Shown piece after piece: positions 19,235 through 27,756 of a stretch of DNA of 64,000 nucleotides. Positions within the stretch are counted from its first letter, which is position 1. Every line of letters begins with the position of its first letter. The stretch comes from CAWBRT01 sp963819175. Lineage in GTDB: Bacteria > Acidobacteriota > Terriglobia > Terriglobales > Acidobacteriaceae. Under the pieces are notes generated by a model that was given only the letters and a program-made list of their open reading frames with translations, had not been told where the DNA came from and searched no databases. The stretch spans positions 124,001 to 188,000 of the forward strand of contig CAWFVJ010000010.1 of assembly GCA_963819175.1 (NCBI GenBank), read 5' to 3'. A program made the position numbers and the translations under genes.

Positions 19235-19951
19235 ATGGATTTCATCGCTCTGCAGGACTCTCTTCGAAGCATTGCCGCCGGCAGGATTCGCACCGGTCAG
19301 CTAACCGGCGTAGCCCTGGCGCAGCAAACCGGATTTCGCCAAGCCCACGTCTCTAACTTTCTTAACCGGCGCCGCGGCCTCAGCCTAGAGGCCATGAATC
19401 GCGTCCTCAAGGTTCTCGGCCTCACCGTCGTCGACCTGATCGAACCTGCCGAAATCAATCGGCATGCCACCATTTCCGCACCCGCCGAAGGCGCTTACAT
19501 TAGCGTCCTCTTGGTCGAACCGCAGGCCGCCATCCGCCAGCCCGTCATCACCCGGGCCGCTGTGCTGGATATCTTGAAATTCAGACAGGGGTTTCTCCGT
19601 CGCTTGCGACCCGATATGGCCAGCGCGCGCCAGAACTGGATTCGCTTTGTCCTCGTCAAGGCCGATGCCGCCAACGGAATGGCCATGCATCCCCGCATGA
19701 ATGCCGGAGCTATTTTGCTCATCGATCGACACTACAATTCACTCCGTCCGTACCGGCGTGGCGCGCCCAACATCTACGCAGTCGCCAAAAACAGCGAAAT
19801 GCTGGTTCGCTACCTGGAGTTGCAGGACTCTCAGTTGTTGCTGCGGCCACAAAGTCAGCAGCTTCCGTTGACCGTCATCGGCATCAGCGAAGGCAGCTCT
19901 TTTGCCGACCACATCATTGGCCGTGTTTGCCACGTCGCATTCGAGACCTAG
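19235..19951 (+). CDS. HTH repressor-like protein with degenerate S24/LexA-type C-terminal domain
   Basis: 238 residues. Residues about 22-68 form an XRE-type helix-turn-helix (GVALAQQTGFRQAHVSNFLN). The C-terminal half (about 90-235) follows the S24/LexA/CI fold, with MAMHPRMNAGAILLIDRHYN aligned to the catalytic SMxPxxxxGD region. The nucleophile Ser is Ala150, and the expected Lys position reads VRYLEL (Arg192/Tyr), so self-cleavage should be lost. It is transcribed away from the phage-like cluster, with palindromes just upstream of the start. It may be the prophage repressor or a host regulator. If a repressor, it could not be induced by RecA-stimulated autocleavage. Confidence 0.7.
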   Translation: MDFIALQDSLRSIAAGRIRTGQLTGVALAQQTGFRQAHVSNFLNRRRGLSLEAMNRVLKVLGLTVVDLIEPAEINRHATISAPAEGAYISVLLVEPQAAIRQPVITRAAVLDILKFRQGFLRRLRPDMASARQNWIRFVLVKADAANGMAMHPRMNAGAILLIDRHYNSLRPYRRGAPNIYAVAKNSEMLVRYLELQDSQLLLRPQSQQLPLTVIGISEGSSFADHIIGRVCHVAFET

Positions 19952-20468
19952 GAAAAGAGCGGGCAATTCCACAGGCGCTATCCCCGAAAGAAAATCTGAA
20001 CAAGTGAAGGCTTTGAAGGGTACGGGCTTCAGAGGCCGTGGAAACTACTCTCTGAGGCGTCATCCTGAGCAGAGCCGGGGCCCCCGGCAACGGCCCGCTT
20101 TTGCCGTTGCAGGGGTGGAGGAGCGAAGGATCTGCTGTTTGCATTTGCTGAAAAGAAAGCAGATCCTTCGATCGCGCAAAATCGCGCGACCTCAGGATGA
20201 CACTCCTACGAGTTTTTCAGCAGCTTGTTCAGCCCGTACGTAAGACCAGCAAAACCAATGAAGCTTTAGCCTCTGAGGGACCTCGGTTCTGCTAACGTCC
20301 GCCCGGCTTATTCGCGGGTAGACATTCCACCAGCCCGATCCTGGGGTTCCGTCCCGATAAGGAACTAAAATGCCGGCGAAACCGCTTTTGAGGTCAACAG
20401 ACGCCTTCTGGGCTAGAATAGAGACAAGTACGAATACGTACGAAAATTCTCGCGTTCTGGAGCTATCA
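19952..20468. other. Intergenic region with a REP-type repeat and aminotransferase promoter
   Basis: No gene was supported. The stretch contains the long inverted repeat at 20058-20203 (listed separately) and then the upstream region of the class V aminotransferase gene, which has GGAG seven bases before its start. No clear promoter boxes with good spacing were identified. Confidence 0.6.
20058..20203. repeat. Intergenic inverted repeat, family 1, copy 1
   Basis: Outer arms GTCATCCTGAG and CTCAGGATGAC enclose inner arms GAAGGATCTGC and GCAGATCCTTC, so the whole element can fold as a long hairpin. The same outer and inner arms recur at 46986-47081 with a different centre. This type of REP-like element occurs many times between genes in some Acidobacteriota. 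Confidence 0.75.
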
Positions 20469-21659
20469 ATGGCACTCATATCGGAAAGCAAATCTGCTGT
20501 CCGTTCGCCTTCCCCGGTTCAGCCTCCCAAGAGGCTCTTGTTTGGGCCAGGACCGACCCAGGTAGATGCTCGCGTGTACAAGGCCATGGCAAAGCCGGTC
20601 GTCGGCCACCTTGACCCATACTTCTTCACCGTTTTCGAACAAGTCCACCAGATGTTGAAGGTCGTCTTTGCCACACAGAACCCCGTGACCTTCGCCGTCT
20701 CCGGGACCGGCAGCTCCGGAATGGAAACTGCTGTCGCCAACTTCGTTGAGCCCGGAACGAAGGTCGCCATCTTCGCCAACGGCTATTTCTGCGACCGCAT
20801 CACCGAGATGGCGCGCCGCCAGGGTGGAGAAGTCGTGCGCTTCGAGAAGCCCTGGGGAGAAGTGTTCGGCGACGCTGAGGCCTCCGAATTCATTCAGCGT
20901 GAGCGTCCGCAGGTGGTGGCCTACGTCACCGCGGAAACCTCAACCGGCGCCTTCCAACCCGGCAAGGCCATCTGCGCGGCCGCGCATGCGGTGGGTGCCG
21001 TGGTCATCGCCGACTGCGTTACGTCGCTCGGCGCCATGCCGGTGGACGTCGACGAGACCGGCATCGACATCGCCTACAGCTGCTCGCAAAAGGGTCTGAG
21101 CTGTCCTCCGGGATTGGCGCCGATTACGGTCGGGCCGCGCGCCTGGGAGCGCCTGAAGTCCCGCAAGACCAAGGTTCAGAGCTGGTATCTCGATTTGAAT
21201 CTGTTGAACGAGTATTACTTCGAGACGCCGCACAAGTATCACCACACCGCCTCGGCTTCGCTGCTGTATGCGCTCCACGAAGCGCTTTCGTTGATCATCA
21301 AAGAGACCCCCAAGAAACGGTATGCGCGGCATTACCAGGCGCACCTCGCGTTCGTAAAGGGCATTGAGGCACTGGGCTTGCACATGCACGTGCCGGAAGG
21401 CAAGCGCATCTGGAACCTGAATACGCCTTGTGTTCCTGAAGGCACCAATGACGCCAACGTTCGCAAGGTTCTTCTGGAAGAGCAAGGCATTGAAATTGCC
21501 GGCGGCTTCGGCCCACTGGCGGGCAAGGTGTTCCGCATCGGCACCATGGGCCCATTGGCGACAGCGGCCAACGTGCGCTCGTTCTTGCGGCATTTTGCCA
21601 ATGCCCTCAAGGTAAGCGGCTATCAAAAACCGAAGGCAGCCGCCAAGGCAGCCAGATAA
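20469..21659 (+). CDS. Class V aminotransferase (alanine/serine-glyoxylate type)
   Basis: The longer frame opens at 20370 but ATG 20469 (MALISESKSAVRSPSPVQPP) has a GGAG site and the family's N-terminus. About 396 residues. Diagnostic features are KRLLFGPGPTQVDARVYKAM near the start, VSGTGSSGMETAVANF (phosphate-binding loop), VTAETSTGAFQPGK, and the PLP Lys in SCSQKGLSCPPGLAPI. The family transfers amino groups from alanine or serine to glyoxylate or hydroxypyruvate. It stands alone with its own terminator at 21687-21721. A second, divergent paralogue lies at 24390-25640 beside serA. The exact donor and acceptor cannot be read from sequence. Confidence 0.85.
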   Translation: MALISESKSAVRSPSPVQPPKRLLFGPGPTQVDARVYKAMAKPVVGHLDPYFFTVFEQVHQMLKVVFATQNPVTFAVSGTGSSGMETAVANFVEPGTKVAIFANGYFCDRITEMARRQGGEVVRFEKPWGEVFGDAEASEFIQRERPQVVAYVTAETSTGAFQPGKAICAAAHAVGAVVIADCVTSLGAMPVDVDETGIDIAYSCSQKGLSCPPGLAPITVGPRAWERLKSRKTKVQSWYLDLNLLNEYYFETPHKYHHTASASLLYALHEALSLIIKETPKKRYARHYQAHLAFVKGIEALGLHMHVPEGKRIWNLNTPCVPEGTNDANVRKVLLEEQGIEIAGGFGPLAGKVFRIGTMGPLATAANVRSFLRHFANALKVSGYQKPKAAAKAAR

Positions 21660-21686
21660 AGTCGGATCGATTTCCAACCGTACTCA

Positions 21687-21721
21687 CCCCAGCAGGCGGA
21701 TGTCTGCTGGGGTTTTGTTTT
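21687..21721 (+). terminator. Intrinsic terminator after the aminotransferase gene
   Basis: CCCCAGCAG, an eight-base loop, CTGCTGGGG, then TTTTGTTTT. It starts 27 bases after the stop codon. Confidence 0.9.
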
Positions 21722-21865
21722 CTGCCCGCTCTCGCGGCGCTGCCTCGCGGTCGTTGAGTTTGGTTTCGCGGATAGATGCCGAGAATGCCTGTTAGCGACA
21801 GCGATTGCCAAGTATCATTTGCTGCTGTCATCCCGCCAGTTACGTGCGAAAATAGCCGTTCCGAC

Positions 21866-21990
21866 GGTGGCCCACATTTGCCCTCTTTTGGAAAATGTGG
21901 GAAATATAACGACCCCACCTTCAGGGTGCAATCTACGCAGACGCTTGCAGAACCCAGAGTTGGAACAGCGCCAACTTTGGGCCACCCGTC
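21866..21990. repeat. Diverged inverted copy of the 127-bp REPIN-like element
   Basis: Opens GGTGGCCCACATTTGCC and closes CCAACTTTGGGCCACC, which are the ends of the 22160 element read on the opposite strand. The middle is diverged and shorter. Confidence 0.65.
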
Positions 21991-22159
21991 GCTTATAATT
22001 CAGTGTTCGAGAGCAGTTCGGGTTCATACTCTCATTAAGGCCGTATTCGAGGTCCAATCTTGTCTGCGAGCCTATCCCACCGATTGCCGGGTGCCCCACG
22101 TTCGCCTGCTGTTGGCTAACGTGGGGTAGTTCCGTTCGCTCGCGGCAGAGAGAACCCAG

Positions 22160-22286
22160 GACTGGTGGCCCAGAGTTGGCGCTGTTCCAACTCTGGGGCC
22201 TGAAGGGCGGCTGTGGGTTCGGTGTGAGCCCCACATTCAGAACCGTCCCACATTTGCCAAAAGAAGGCAAATATGGGCCACCAGCC
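22160..22286. repeat. 127-bp REPIN-like element, copy A
   Basis: Terminal inverted repeats CTGGTGGCCCA and TGGGCCACCAG bound two hairpins: CCCAGAGTTGG with CCAACTCTGGG, and CCCACATTTGCC with GGCAAATATGGG. Copy B at 22584-22710 looks identical base for base. No coding capacity. Confidence 0.85.
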
Positions 22287-22328
22287 GACCACGAGCATGC
22301 CAGGAGAAGCTGTACGCCAAAATGGCTA

Positions 22329-22490
22329 ATGAGGCCAAGTAATCTATTATGGCTAGTCAGTTTTGCCCTTTACATTTATTGGAGCGGGGGACACGTAGGG
22401 GTTCCCTTGATCCAAGGCGGTGTCATCAAAGCCATAATGGCGGTCGCTATCCTAGTTCATCTGTGGGAGGATCAAGATAACATCGGATGA
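22329..22490 (+). CDS. Possible small membrane protein
   Basis: A 53-codon frame, MRPSNLLWLVSFALYIYWSG to HLWEDQDNIG, predicts two hydrophobic segments (about residues 5-18 and 30-46) joined by a short Gly-rich loop, with a charged tail. It lies between the two identical repeat copies. The nearest purine-rich ribosome site (AGGAG) is about 18 bases upstream, further than ideal. No family recognised; it could be a gene remnant carried between repeats. Confidence 0.35.
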   Translation: MRPSNLLWLVSFALYIYWSGGHVGVPLIQGGVIKAIMAVAILVHLWEDQDNIG

Positions 22491-22583
22491 TGGTGCCTCG
22501 GCCTCCATCGAACAGTCATGTTGAATGATACCGGTGCCCCATATCTGCCTGATTTTGCCGGTGCCCCACGTTCGCCTGCTGTT

Positions 22584-22710
22584 GACTGGTGGCCCAGAGT
22601 TGGCGCTGTTCCAACTCTGGGGCCTGAAGGGCGGCTGTGGGTTCGGTGTGAGCCCCACATTCAGAACCGTCCCACATTTGCCAAAAGAAGGCAAATATGG
22701 GCCACCAGCC
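22584..22710. repeat. 127-bp REPIN-like element, copy B
   Basis: Same terminal inverted repeats and paired hairpins as copy A, in the same orientation 297 bases further on. Apparently no differences between the copies, which points to recent duplication or gene conversion. Confidence 0.85.
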
Positions 22711-22779
22711 AGGTTAGCGCCGAACAACGCGGCGCGGAACCTGGGGCACCCAAAGTGATATATCTTTCGCTAAACTCAT

Positions 22780-24393
22780 CTACAGATAAATCGATCTGGC
22801 GCCTTTCACGGCGGAGATCTTTCCGCGTATATCAACCAGCACCACGTTCGGAACAGCCGTGTCGGTTTGCACGATCGCCATCGCCCGGCGCACCCGCTTC
22901 TCATCCCGCGCGGGATGTGCATCGGGCTCGCGTCCCAGCGAGAAGCGCGCGATGTTGATACCGTGCTGCCCCAGCATGGTGCCGATGCCGCCGATCACGC
23001 CCGGCAGATCCTGGTTGGAAAAGACCACCAGGTGGCCTTCCAGCGGCGACTCGATATCGATGCCGTTCAGCTCGATGATGCGCGGAAACCTCTCGTGAAC
23101 GACAGTTCCGCGTGCCTGCAACGTAGTGCCGTTGCCCTTCAGTGAGAGCCGCACGGCGTTGATCTGCCCGGCACTCTCCGAGGCGCTGTCTTCGCGGATG
23201 CTGATGCCGCGCGTGGCCGCGACCGTGGCGGCGTTCACGATGTTGACCACTTCCTGCGATCCGCATTGCAGCACCCCGGCCACGGCGGAATCGCGAAGCA
23301 CGGCGGTCTTCCACCCGCCGACGTTGCCTTCATAGCCGACGCGGATCTCCTCCAGGTTGAGGTCGGAGTCCATGAGCTGCGCCAGCAGAGAAGCCATGCG
23401 GCGCGCGAGGTCGAGGTAAGGATGAAGCTGCTGGTATTCGACCTCGGTTAAGGAGGGCACATTCACGGCGTTCTGCACGACGCCGTTCTTAAGGTATTCG
23501 CGGATTTGCTCGGCCAACTGTACGCCCACCGCATTCTGCGCCTCAGCGGTCGAAGCCCCTATGTGCGGCGTCGCGATCAGGTTGGGCAACTCCAGCAACG
23601 GCGATTCCTTGGGAGGCTCCTGCACAAACACGTCGAGCGCCGCACCGGCCACGTGGCCTGAGCGCATTGCTTCGCAGAGTGCCAGCTCATCGACCAGTTC
23701 TCCGCGCGCGCAATTGAGGATGCGCACGCCCTTCTTCATCTTCGCCAGCGCCTCGGCGTTGATCATTCCCTGCGTCTGCGGAGTCAGCCCGAGATGCAGC
23801 GTGAGGTAGTCGGAGCCGGCGTAGAGATCGTCGAGCGAACACAGCTTGAGCCCGAGGTCGCGAGCCAGCGCGGGAGAGACATAGGGATCGTGCGCGCTGA
23901 CCGTCATGCCCAAAGCCTTGGCGCGCTTTGCCACCTCGACTCCGATACGCCCTAGGCCGAGGATGCCCAGCTCTTTGCCGCGCAATTCCGTTCCCTGAAA
24001 CGTCTTCTTCTCCCATTTACCGGCACGCGTGGAAGCATCGGCGCGTGACAGGTGGCGGGCGAGCGAAATCATCTGCCCGATGGCCAGCTCGGCGACAGCC
24101 ACGGCGTTGGCCCCCGGCGTGTTCATCACCACAATGCCGCGGCGGGTGGCGGCTTCGACATCGATGTTGTCGACGCCAACCCCGGCACGCCCGATCACCC
24201 GCACATTGGGCGCCTTCTCCAGCATGGCTGCGTCAACGTAGACAGCGGAGCGGACGATGAGTGCATCGGCATCCCGCAGATGCGCCTCCGGAGATAGCTG
24301 GTATTGACCGGGATCGATGACTTGCCATCCCTTTTCCTGGGCAAGCAACTGCATTCCGGCCTTGGACACCGGTTCGGCTATAACAATCTTCAT
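22780..24393 (-). CDS. serA: D-3-phosphoglycerate dehydrogenase
   Basis: Start ATG at 24393 with GGAGG six bases before it; the stop of the upstream aminotransferase overlaps the start (ATGA). 537 residues, the long form. Catalyses the first step of serine synthesis, 3-phosphoglycerate to 3-phosphohydroxypyruvate with NAD. Visible are the substrate-domain start MKIVIAEPVSKAGMQLLAQ, GRAGVGVDNIDVEAATRRGI, the NAD-binding LGILGLGRIGVEVAKRAKAL, the catalytic NCARGELVDE (Arg), the Glu region and ATPHIGASTAEAQ (His). An intervening ASB domain (about 320-455) and a C-terminal ACT domain (VFSNQDLPGVIGGIGTMLGQ) follow and suggest serine feedback control. Confidence 0.95.
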   Translation of the reverse strand: MKIVIAEPVSKAGMQLLAQEKGWQVIDPGQYQLSPEAHLRDADALIVRSAVYVDAAMLEKAPNVRVIGRAGVGVDNIDVEAATRRGIVVMNTPGANAVAVAELAIGQMISLARHLSRADASTRAGKWEKKTFQGTELRGKELGILGLGRIGVEVAKRAKALGMTVSAHDPYVSPALARDLGLKLCSLDDLYAGSDYLTLHLGLTPQTQGMINAEALAKMKKGVRILNCARGELVDELALCEAMRSGHVAGAALDVFVQEPPKESPLLELPNLIATPHIGASTAEAQNAVGVQLAEQIREYLKNGVVQNAVNVPSLTEVEYQQLHPYLDLARRMASLLAQLMDSDLNLEEIRVGYEGNVGGWKTAVLRDSAVAGVLQCGSQEVVNIVNAATVAATRGISIREDSASESAGQINAVRLSLKGNGTTLQARGTVVHERFPRIIELNGIDIESPLEGHLVVFSNQDLPGVIGGIGTMLGQHGINIARFSLGREPDAHPARDEKRVRRAMAIVQTDTAVPNVVLVDIRGKISAVKGARSIYL

Positions 24394-25640
24394 CGCTTTC
24401 CTCCGCCCGCTTCCGCGGTTCTGGCGGCGATGCACTCGGAAGCGGAGCGTCCGCAGGCGCACAGCGCCGGCCGCTTGCCCGCCCGCCAATCGAAGTCGAC
24501 ACGTTGCGCAGCCGTAAGGCCCGCGCCCAACGGGAACTTGCCTGGACGCATGCGCTCCAGAACCTGTTCCAGCCCGCCGACAATGCCCATGGTGTCGATG
24601 TAATCGAGATATCCGAGATGGGAGACGCGGAAGATCTTTCCCTTCATCTCATCGCCCTGCCCGTCGGAGAGAATTCCACCGAAGTCGGCCTTGAAGCGCT
24701 TGACGATGTCGCTGCTGACGATGCCTTCGGGCGCAAGTACGGCGGTTGCGGCTGCGCTCGGCGCCACCGGCGAGAACAGCTTGAGCCCCAGCGCCTGCAC
24801 GGCAGCGCGCGTCATGGCGGCGCAGCGTTCGGCGTTATCGACCAGCAGACGGCGTCCTTCGGCAACATCGCCGCCGCCGAGCGAGGCGAAGTAGTCGAGC
24901 GAAGCGCCCATGGCCGCAATCAGCGCGACCGAGGGCGTGTATGAGGCTTCGCCCTTGGCGTTTGACTTGTGCTCCTTGCGGAGATCGAAGTAGTAGCGCG
25001 GCTGGTTGGTGGTGTCCATCCGCTTCCAGGCGCGTTCGCTGGCGGCAAGATAGGCGAGCCCCGGAGGAATCATCAGAGCCTTCTGCGAGCCGCCGATGAT
25101 GACATCGACCGCGTTGGCGTCCAGATGCGTCGTGCCCAACCCGGTAATGGCGTCGACCACCAGCAGCGCGTCGCTGCTGCGCACCAGTTCCGCCAGAGCC
25201 GGAATGCAATGCCGCGTACCGGTCGAGGTCTCGGTGGCCTGAACAAAGACGGCGCGCACTTCGGGAGAGAACTGGGCGCGCACCTCCTCGATCGAAACCG
25301 TTTGACCGTAAGGAGCCGAGACCGTGCGCACTTTGCAACCGTAGGTCTTCGCCAGGGCCACCCAGCGTTCGCCGAACTTGCCGGCCGTGATCACCAGTAC
25401 CGTATCGCCCGGATTGGTCAGATTGCTGACAGCCGCTTCCATGGCCCCAGTGCCCGAAGCGGTTAGAATGACGACATCGTTCGAGGTTCCGATAAAGGCC
25501 TGAAGCTGTTTCAGCACCTTTGAAAATAGCGCCCGGAACTCAGGCGTACGGTGATGAATATCGGCTGCTGCCATCGCGAACTGCGAACCGGGAAACAGCG
25601 GCGTTGGCCCGGGGGTGAAGAGGCGTGTCTTGCTAATCAT
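24390..25640 (-). CDS. Class V aminotransferase of the serine operon
   Basis: 416 residues, MISKTRLFTPGPTPLFPGSQ. PLP-binding Lys lies in IIGGSQKALMIPPGLAYL; ILTASGTGAMEAAVSNL forms the phosphate loop; VQATETSTGTRHCIPAL and DAITGLGTTHLD complete the active site. By position between DUF1015 and serA it probably takes the place of SerC, using phosphohydroxypyruvate or hydroxypyruvate with a donor such as glutamate or alanine, as reported for class V enzymes in some bacteria lacking canonical serC. A Cys-rich C-terminal tail (ALCACGRSASEC) is unusual. The gene is translationally coupled to serA. Confidence 0.85.
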   Translation of the reverse strand: MISKTRLFTPGPTPLFPGSQFAMAAADIHHRTPEFRALFSKVLKQLQAFIGTSNDVVILTASGTGAMEAAVSNLTNPGDTVLVITAGKFGERWVALAKTYGCKVRTVSAPYGQTVSIEEVRAQFSPEVRAVFVQATETSTGTRHCIPALAELVRSSDALLVVDAITGLGTTHLDANAVDVIIGGSQKALMIPPGLAYLAASERAWKRMDTTNQPRYYFDLRKEHKSNAKGEASYTPSVALIAAMGASLDYFASLGGGDVAEGRRLLVDNAERCAAMTRAAVQALGLKLFSPVAPSAAATAVLAPEGIVSSDIVKRFKADFGGILSDGQGDEMKGKIFRVSHLGYLDYIDTMGIVGGLEQVLERMRPGKFPLGAGLTAAQRVDFDWRAGKRPALCACGRSASECIAARTAEAGGGKR

Positions 25641-25722
25641 CTCTGGCTCCGTTCTGCCCCAACAACCATGCGACTGTTTGGGGCCAATCCTAAGGAATAA
25701 TGAAGTTGAGCTGCCTGCTACT

Positions 25723-27030
25723 TCAGAAGCACTGATCCAGGTTATCGAGCGTGAGTCCGCTCAACAGCTTGGGATAAAAATCGGTTGATTTCTGTGGCAT
25801 GAATCGCCCGGCATAGCAGAGGTCGCGCATCACCGTCAGCGAAACCGGGTTCAGCAGAAACGCTGCATCGGCACCGTTGCCGACTTGCCGAACGGCATCG
25901 TCTGCCGAACGGAAATAGCGCACATTTCGCTGCTCGCGCACAGCTTCCGGCGAAATGCCGAGAATCCTGTGCAGCACAACTTCATGCAGCAGGATGACAT
26001 CGAGCTTCCGCTCCAGCGCGGTCACGTCCGTGAGCAGGCTGTCCACTTTGTCCGCAAGCACGCGGGCGAGAATGCGGCCATTTGCGGTGACGACGCCGAA
26101 AGCGGTGCCCCGACGGCCCAACTCCGCCAATTCGGCCAGCAACATCGCCCCACTGCTGGTGGTGCGTTTCAGCTCGCAAAATTCCTGCAATTGGCGCGTC
26201 AACTTCTCGGCATCGAATCCCTCGACTCCGAAGACGACCCGGTGCGTGGGCAGCACCACCAAGCCGGGAGAATTCATGTTGACCAGCGTCATCATCACGA
26301 ACTCATGCGGGGCGTTGCGGTCGGTGGAATTCGCCCGGCAGGCGTCGCGGTACTCGCGCGCAGTCTCGTAACGATGATGACCATCGGCAATAAACAACGG
26401 CTTGTCACGCATCGCGCCGACGACGCGACCGACGACCTGCGGGTCGTCGATTCGCCACAGCAGGTTTTCCACACCGTATTCGTCCACCACGCTTTCGTCG
26501 GCCTCACGATTCGCCACCGCCGCGCAAATGATGTTTTCGACTTCGTTCGCTGCATCTTCATAGATCATGAAGAGCTGGCCCGAGTGCGTGCGCGCGGCTT
26601 GCAGCAGATTGCAGCGATCGGCCTTGGGCTTGGCCAGGGTTCGCTCGTGGCCAAAAACAACCCGGTCTTCGTAGTCGTAGATTCTGCCGAGGGCGATCAC
26701 CCCGGTTCGCCGCACCGGAGTGTCGGGCTGCAAGGGGCTGGCGAACTTCTGCACATAGGCGTAAATGCCGGGCGCAGGGTCGCGCCGCAGGACACCATCA
26801 CGTTGCTCCCGCCGCAGAAAATCGGCAGCTCGCGTGTATACGTTAGACGACGGAGTGTCCCCAGCTTCTGGCTTGCCCAGTTCGAAGCGCACAAGATTAT
26901 GCGGACTTTGGCGGTAATAGGCATCCTGCATCGCAGGCGTGATCTTGTCGTAAGGCTGCGTCAGCACGTCAGCCAGTTTTACCTTGGACGAATCGAAACG
27001 TAGCGCGTGAAAAGGTTTGATTTCTGCCAT
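25723..27030 (-). CDS. DUF1015 family protein
   Basis: 435 residues starting MAEIKPFHALRFDSSKVKLA. The N-terminal VLTQPYDKITPAMQDAYYRQ, central FGHERTLAKPKADRCNLLQA and FIADGHHRYETAREYRDACR match the DUF1015 family. The conserved GHHRYETA motif suggests an active site. From knowledge of many genomes, this family lies beside serA and aminotransferase genes, as here (83 bases upstream of the aminotransferase). A role as kinase, phosphatase or regulator in serine metabolism is inference; no serB is present in this operon. Confidence 0.85.
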   Translation of the reverse strand: MAEIKPFHALRFDSSKVKLADVLTQPYDKITPAMQDAYYRQSPHNLVRFELGKPEAGDTPSSNVYTRAADFLRREQRDGVLRRDPAPGIYAYVQKFASPLQPDTPVRRTGVIALGRIYDYEDRVVFGHERTLAKPKADRCNLLQAARTHSGQLFMIYEDAANEVENIICAAVANREADESVVDEYGVENLLWRIDDPQVVGRVVGAMRDKPLFIADGHHRYETAREYRDACRANSTDRNAPHEFVMMTLVNMNSPGLVVLPTHRVVFGVEGFDAEKLTRQLQEFCELKRTTSSGAMLLAELAELGRRGTAFGVVTANGRILARVLADKVDSLLTDVTALERKLDVILLHEVVLHRILGISPEAVREQRNVRYFRSADDAVRQVGNGADAAFLLNPVSLTVMRDLCYAGRFMPQKSTDFYPKLLSGLTLDNLDQCF

Positions 27031-27403
27031 CTGCTAGGTCCTATACCTTCAAGAATGATTCCCGTGAAAACGTCACCGCTTGGAGAATGTAACTATCGAC
27101 CCGCCACCCTGGAGAAGATTTTTTATCAGGCCGTGTGACTGAGCAGGTAATTACGCCAGCGTGTTGCGCAACTGCGGCAACAGCAGCATGATCGACATCG
27201 AGGAGCGGCTAAGTGGAGACATAGCCGATGAGAGTAACACCCCATAATTAAAACTATCACGGGAGAGCCTCAACGCGCACCACCATTCTGGTGGGCGTTT
27301 CGTCAGCGGCAACTGGCTCGGGGAAGAAAGCACAATCCAAGCAGGGGGTTTGTTTTCAAGCTGGGGAAACTAGAGCGGTTCCCGAGATGCCGTATCCGGA
27401 AAT

Positions 27404-27582
27404 CAACGTCATTTCGAGCGAGCGTCGTCTTTTGGCGCGAGTCGAGAAATCTTGTGGTTTGCCGAAAAACACAAGATCCCTCCACTCCACGCTTGAATAG
27501 CTTCTTGCTTATCGACTGCAATCGGGTACGCAGCTTGGCTGCTCCGGCCTGCGGGCGCTAGGCGCTCCGGTCGGGATGACGC
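27404..27582. repeat. Dispersed intergenic repeat, family 2, copy A
   Basis: Opens CAACGTCATTTCGAGCGAGCG, carries a hairpin around AATCTTGTG ... CACAAGATCCCTCC, then GGGTACGCAGCTTGGCTGCT, and closes GGTCGGGATGACG. The same modules, in order, occur at 34759-35018 and 59328-59514. Confidence 0.85.
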
Positions 27583-27623
27583 CTTTCGGGAACACCGGAT
27601 ATGAGCAACTGAGGAACCGCTCT

Positions 27624-27655
27624 AAAAGAGATGCCGTGGGAAAAAACGGCATCTC
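27624..27655 (-). terminator. Probable terminator of the MHS transporter gene
   Basis: On the minus strand GAGATGCCGT, an eight-base loop rich in T, ACGGCATCTC and TTTT. Ten perfect pairs, about 100 bases after the transporter stop. The T-run is short, so efficiency may be moderate. Confidence 0.65.
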
Positions 27656-27756
27656 CAGTAGGTGGCTTCGCACTCGAAACGCTGGCACAGGCTTACTCCC
27701 GAGGTGAGGCGCACAGACCTCACCCCGTAAAATCCGCCAGAGACTCGCTTCGACAG

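Larger units (their letters stand above)
21660..22779. other. Repeat-rich intergenic region
   Basis: Between two convergent metabolic genes (21659 end, 22780 end). It holds a terminator, two identical 127-bp REPIN-like elements, a diverged inverted copy, and two copies of a GTGCCCCACGTTCGCCTGCTG motif (22090 and 22560). The first of these motif copies forms a hairpin with AACGTGGGG. One short membrane-type frame (22329-22490) lies between the repeats. Confidence 0.75.
27031..27756. other. Intergenic region with a family-2 repeat and a terminator
   Basis: Contains the 27404-27582 repeat, the terminator of the MHS transporter gene (27624-27655) and the upstream region of the DUF1015 operon. 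No credible gene. Confidence 0.65.

Noticed and set aside
20370..20468. Longer N-terminus of the aminotransferase from 20370
   Set aside because: The extra 33 codons are not family-like and the ATG at 20469 has a good ribosome site.
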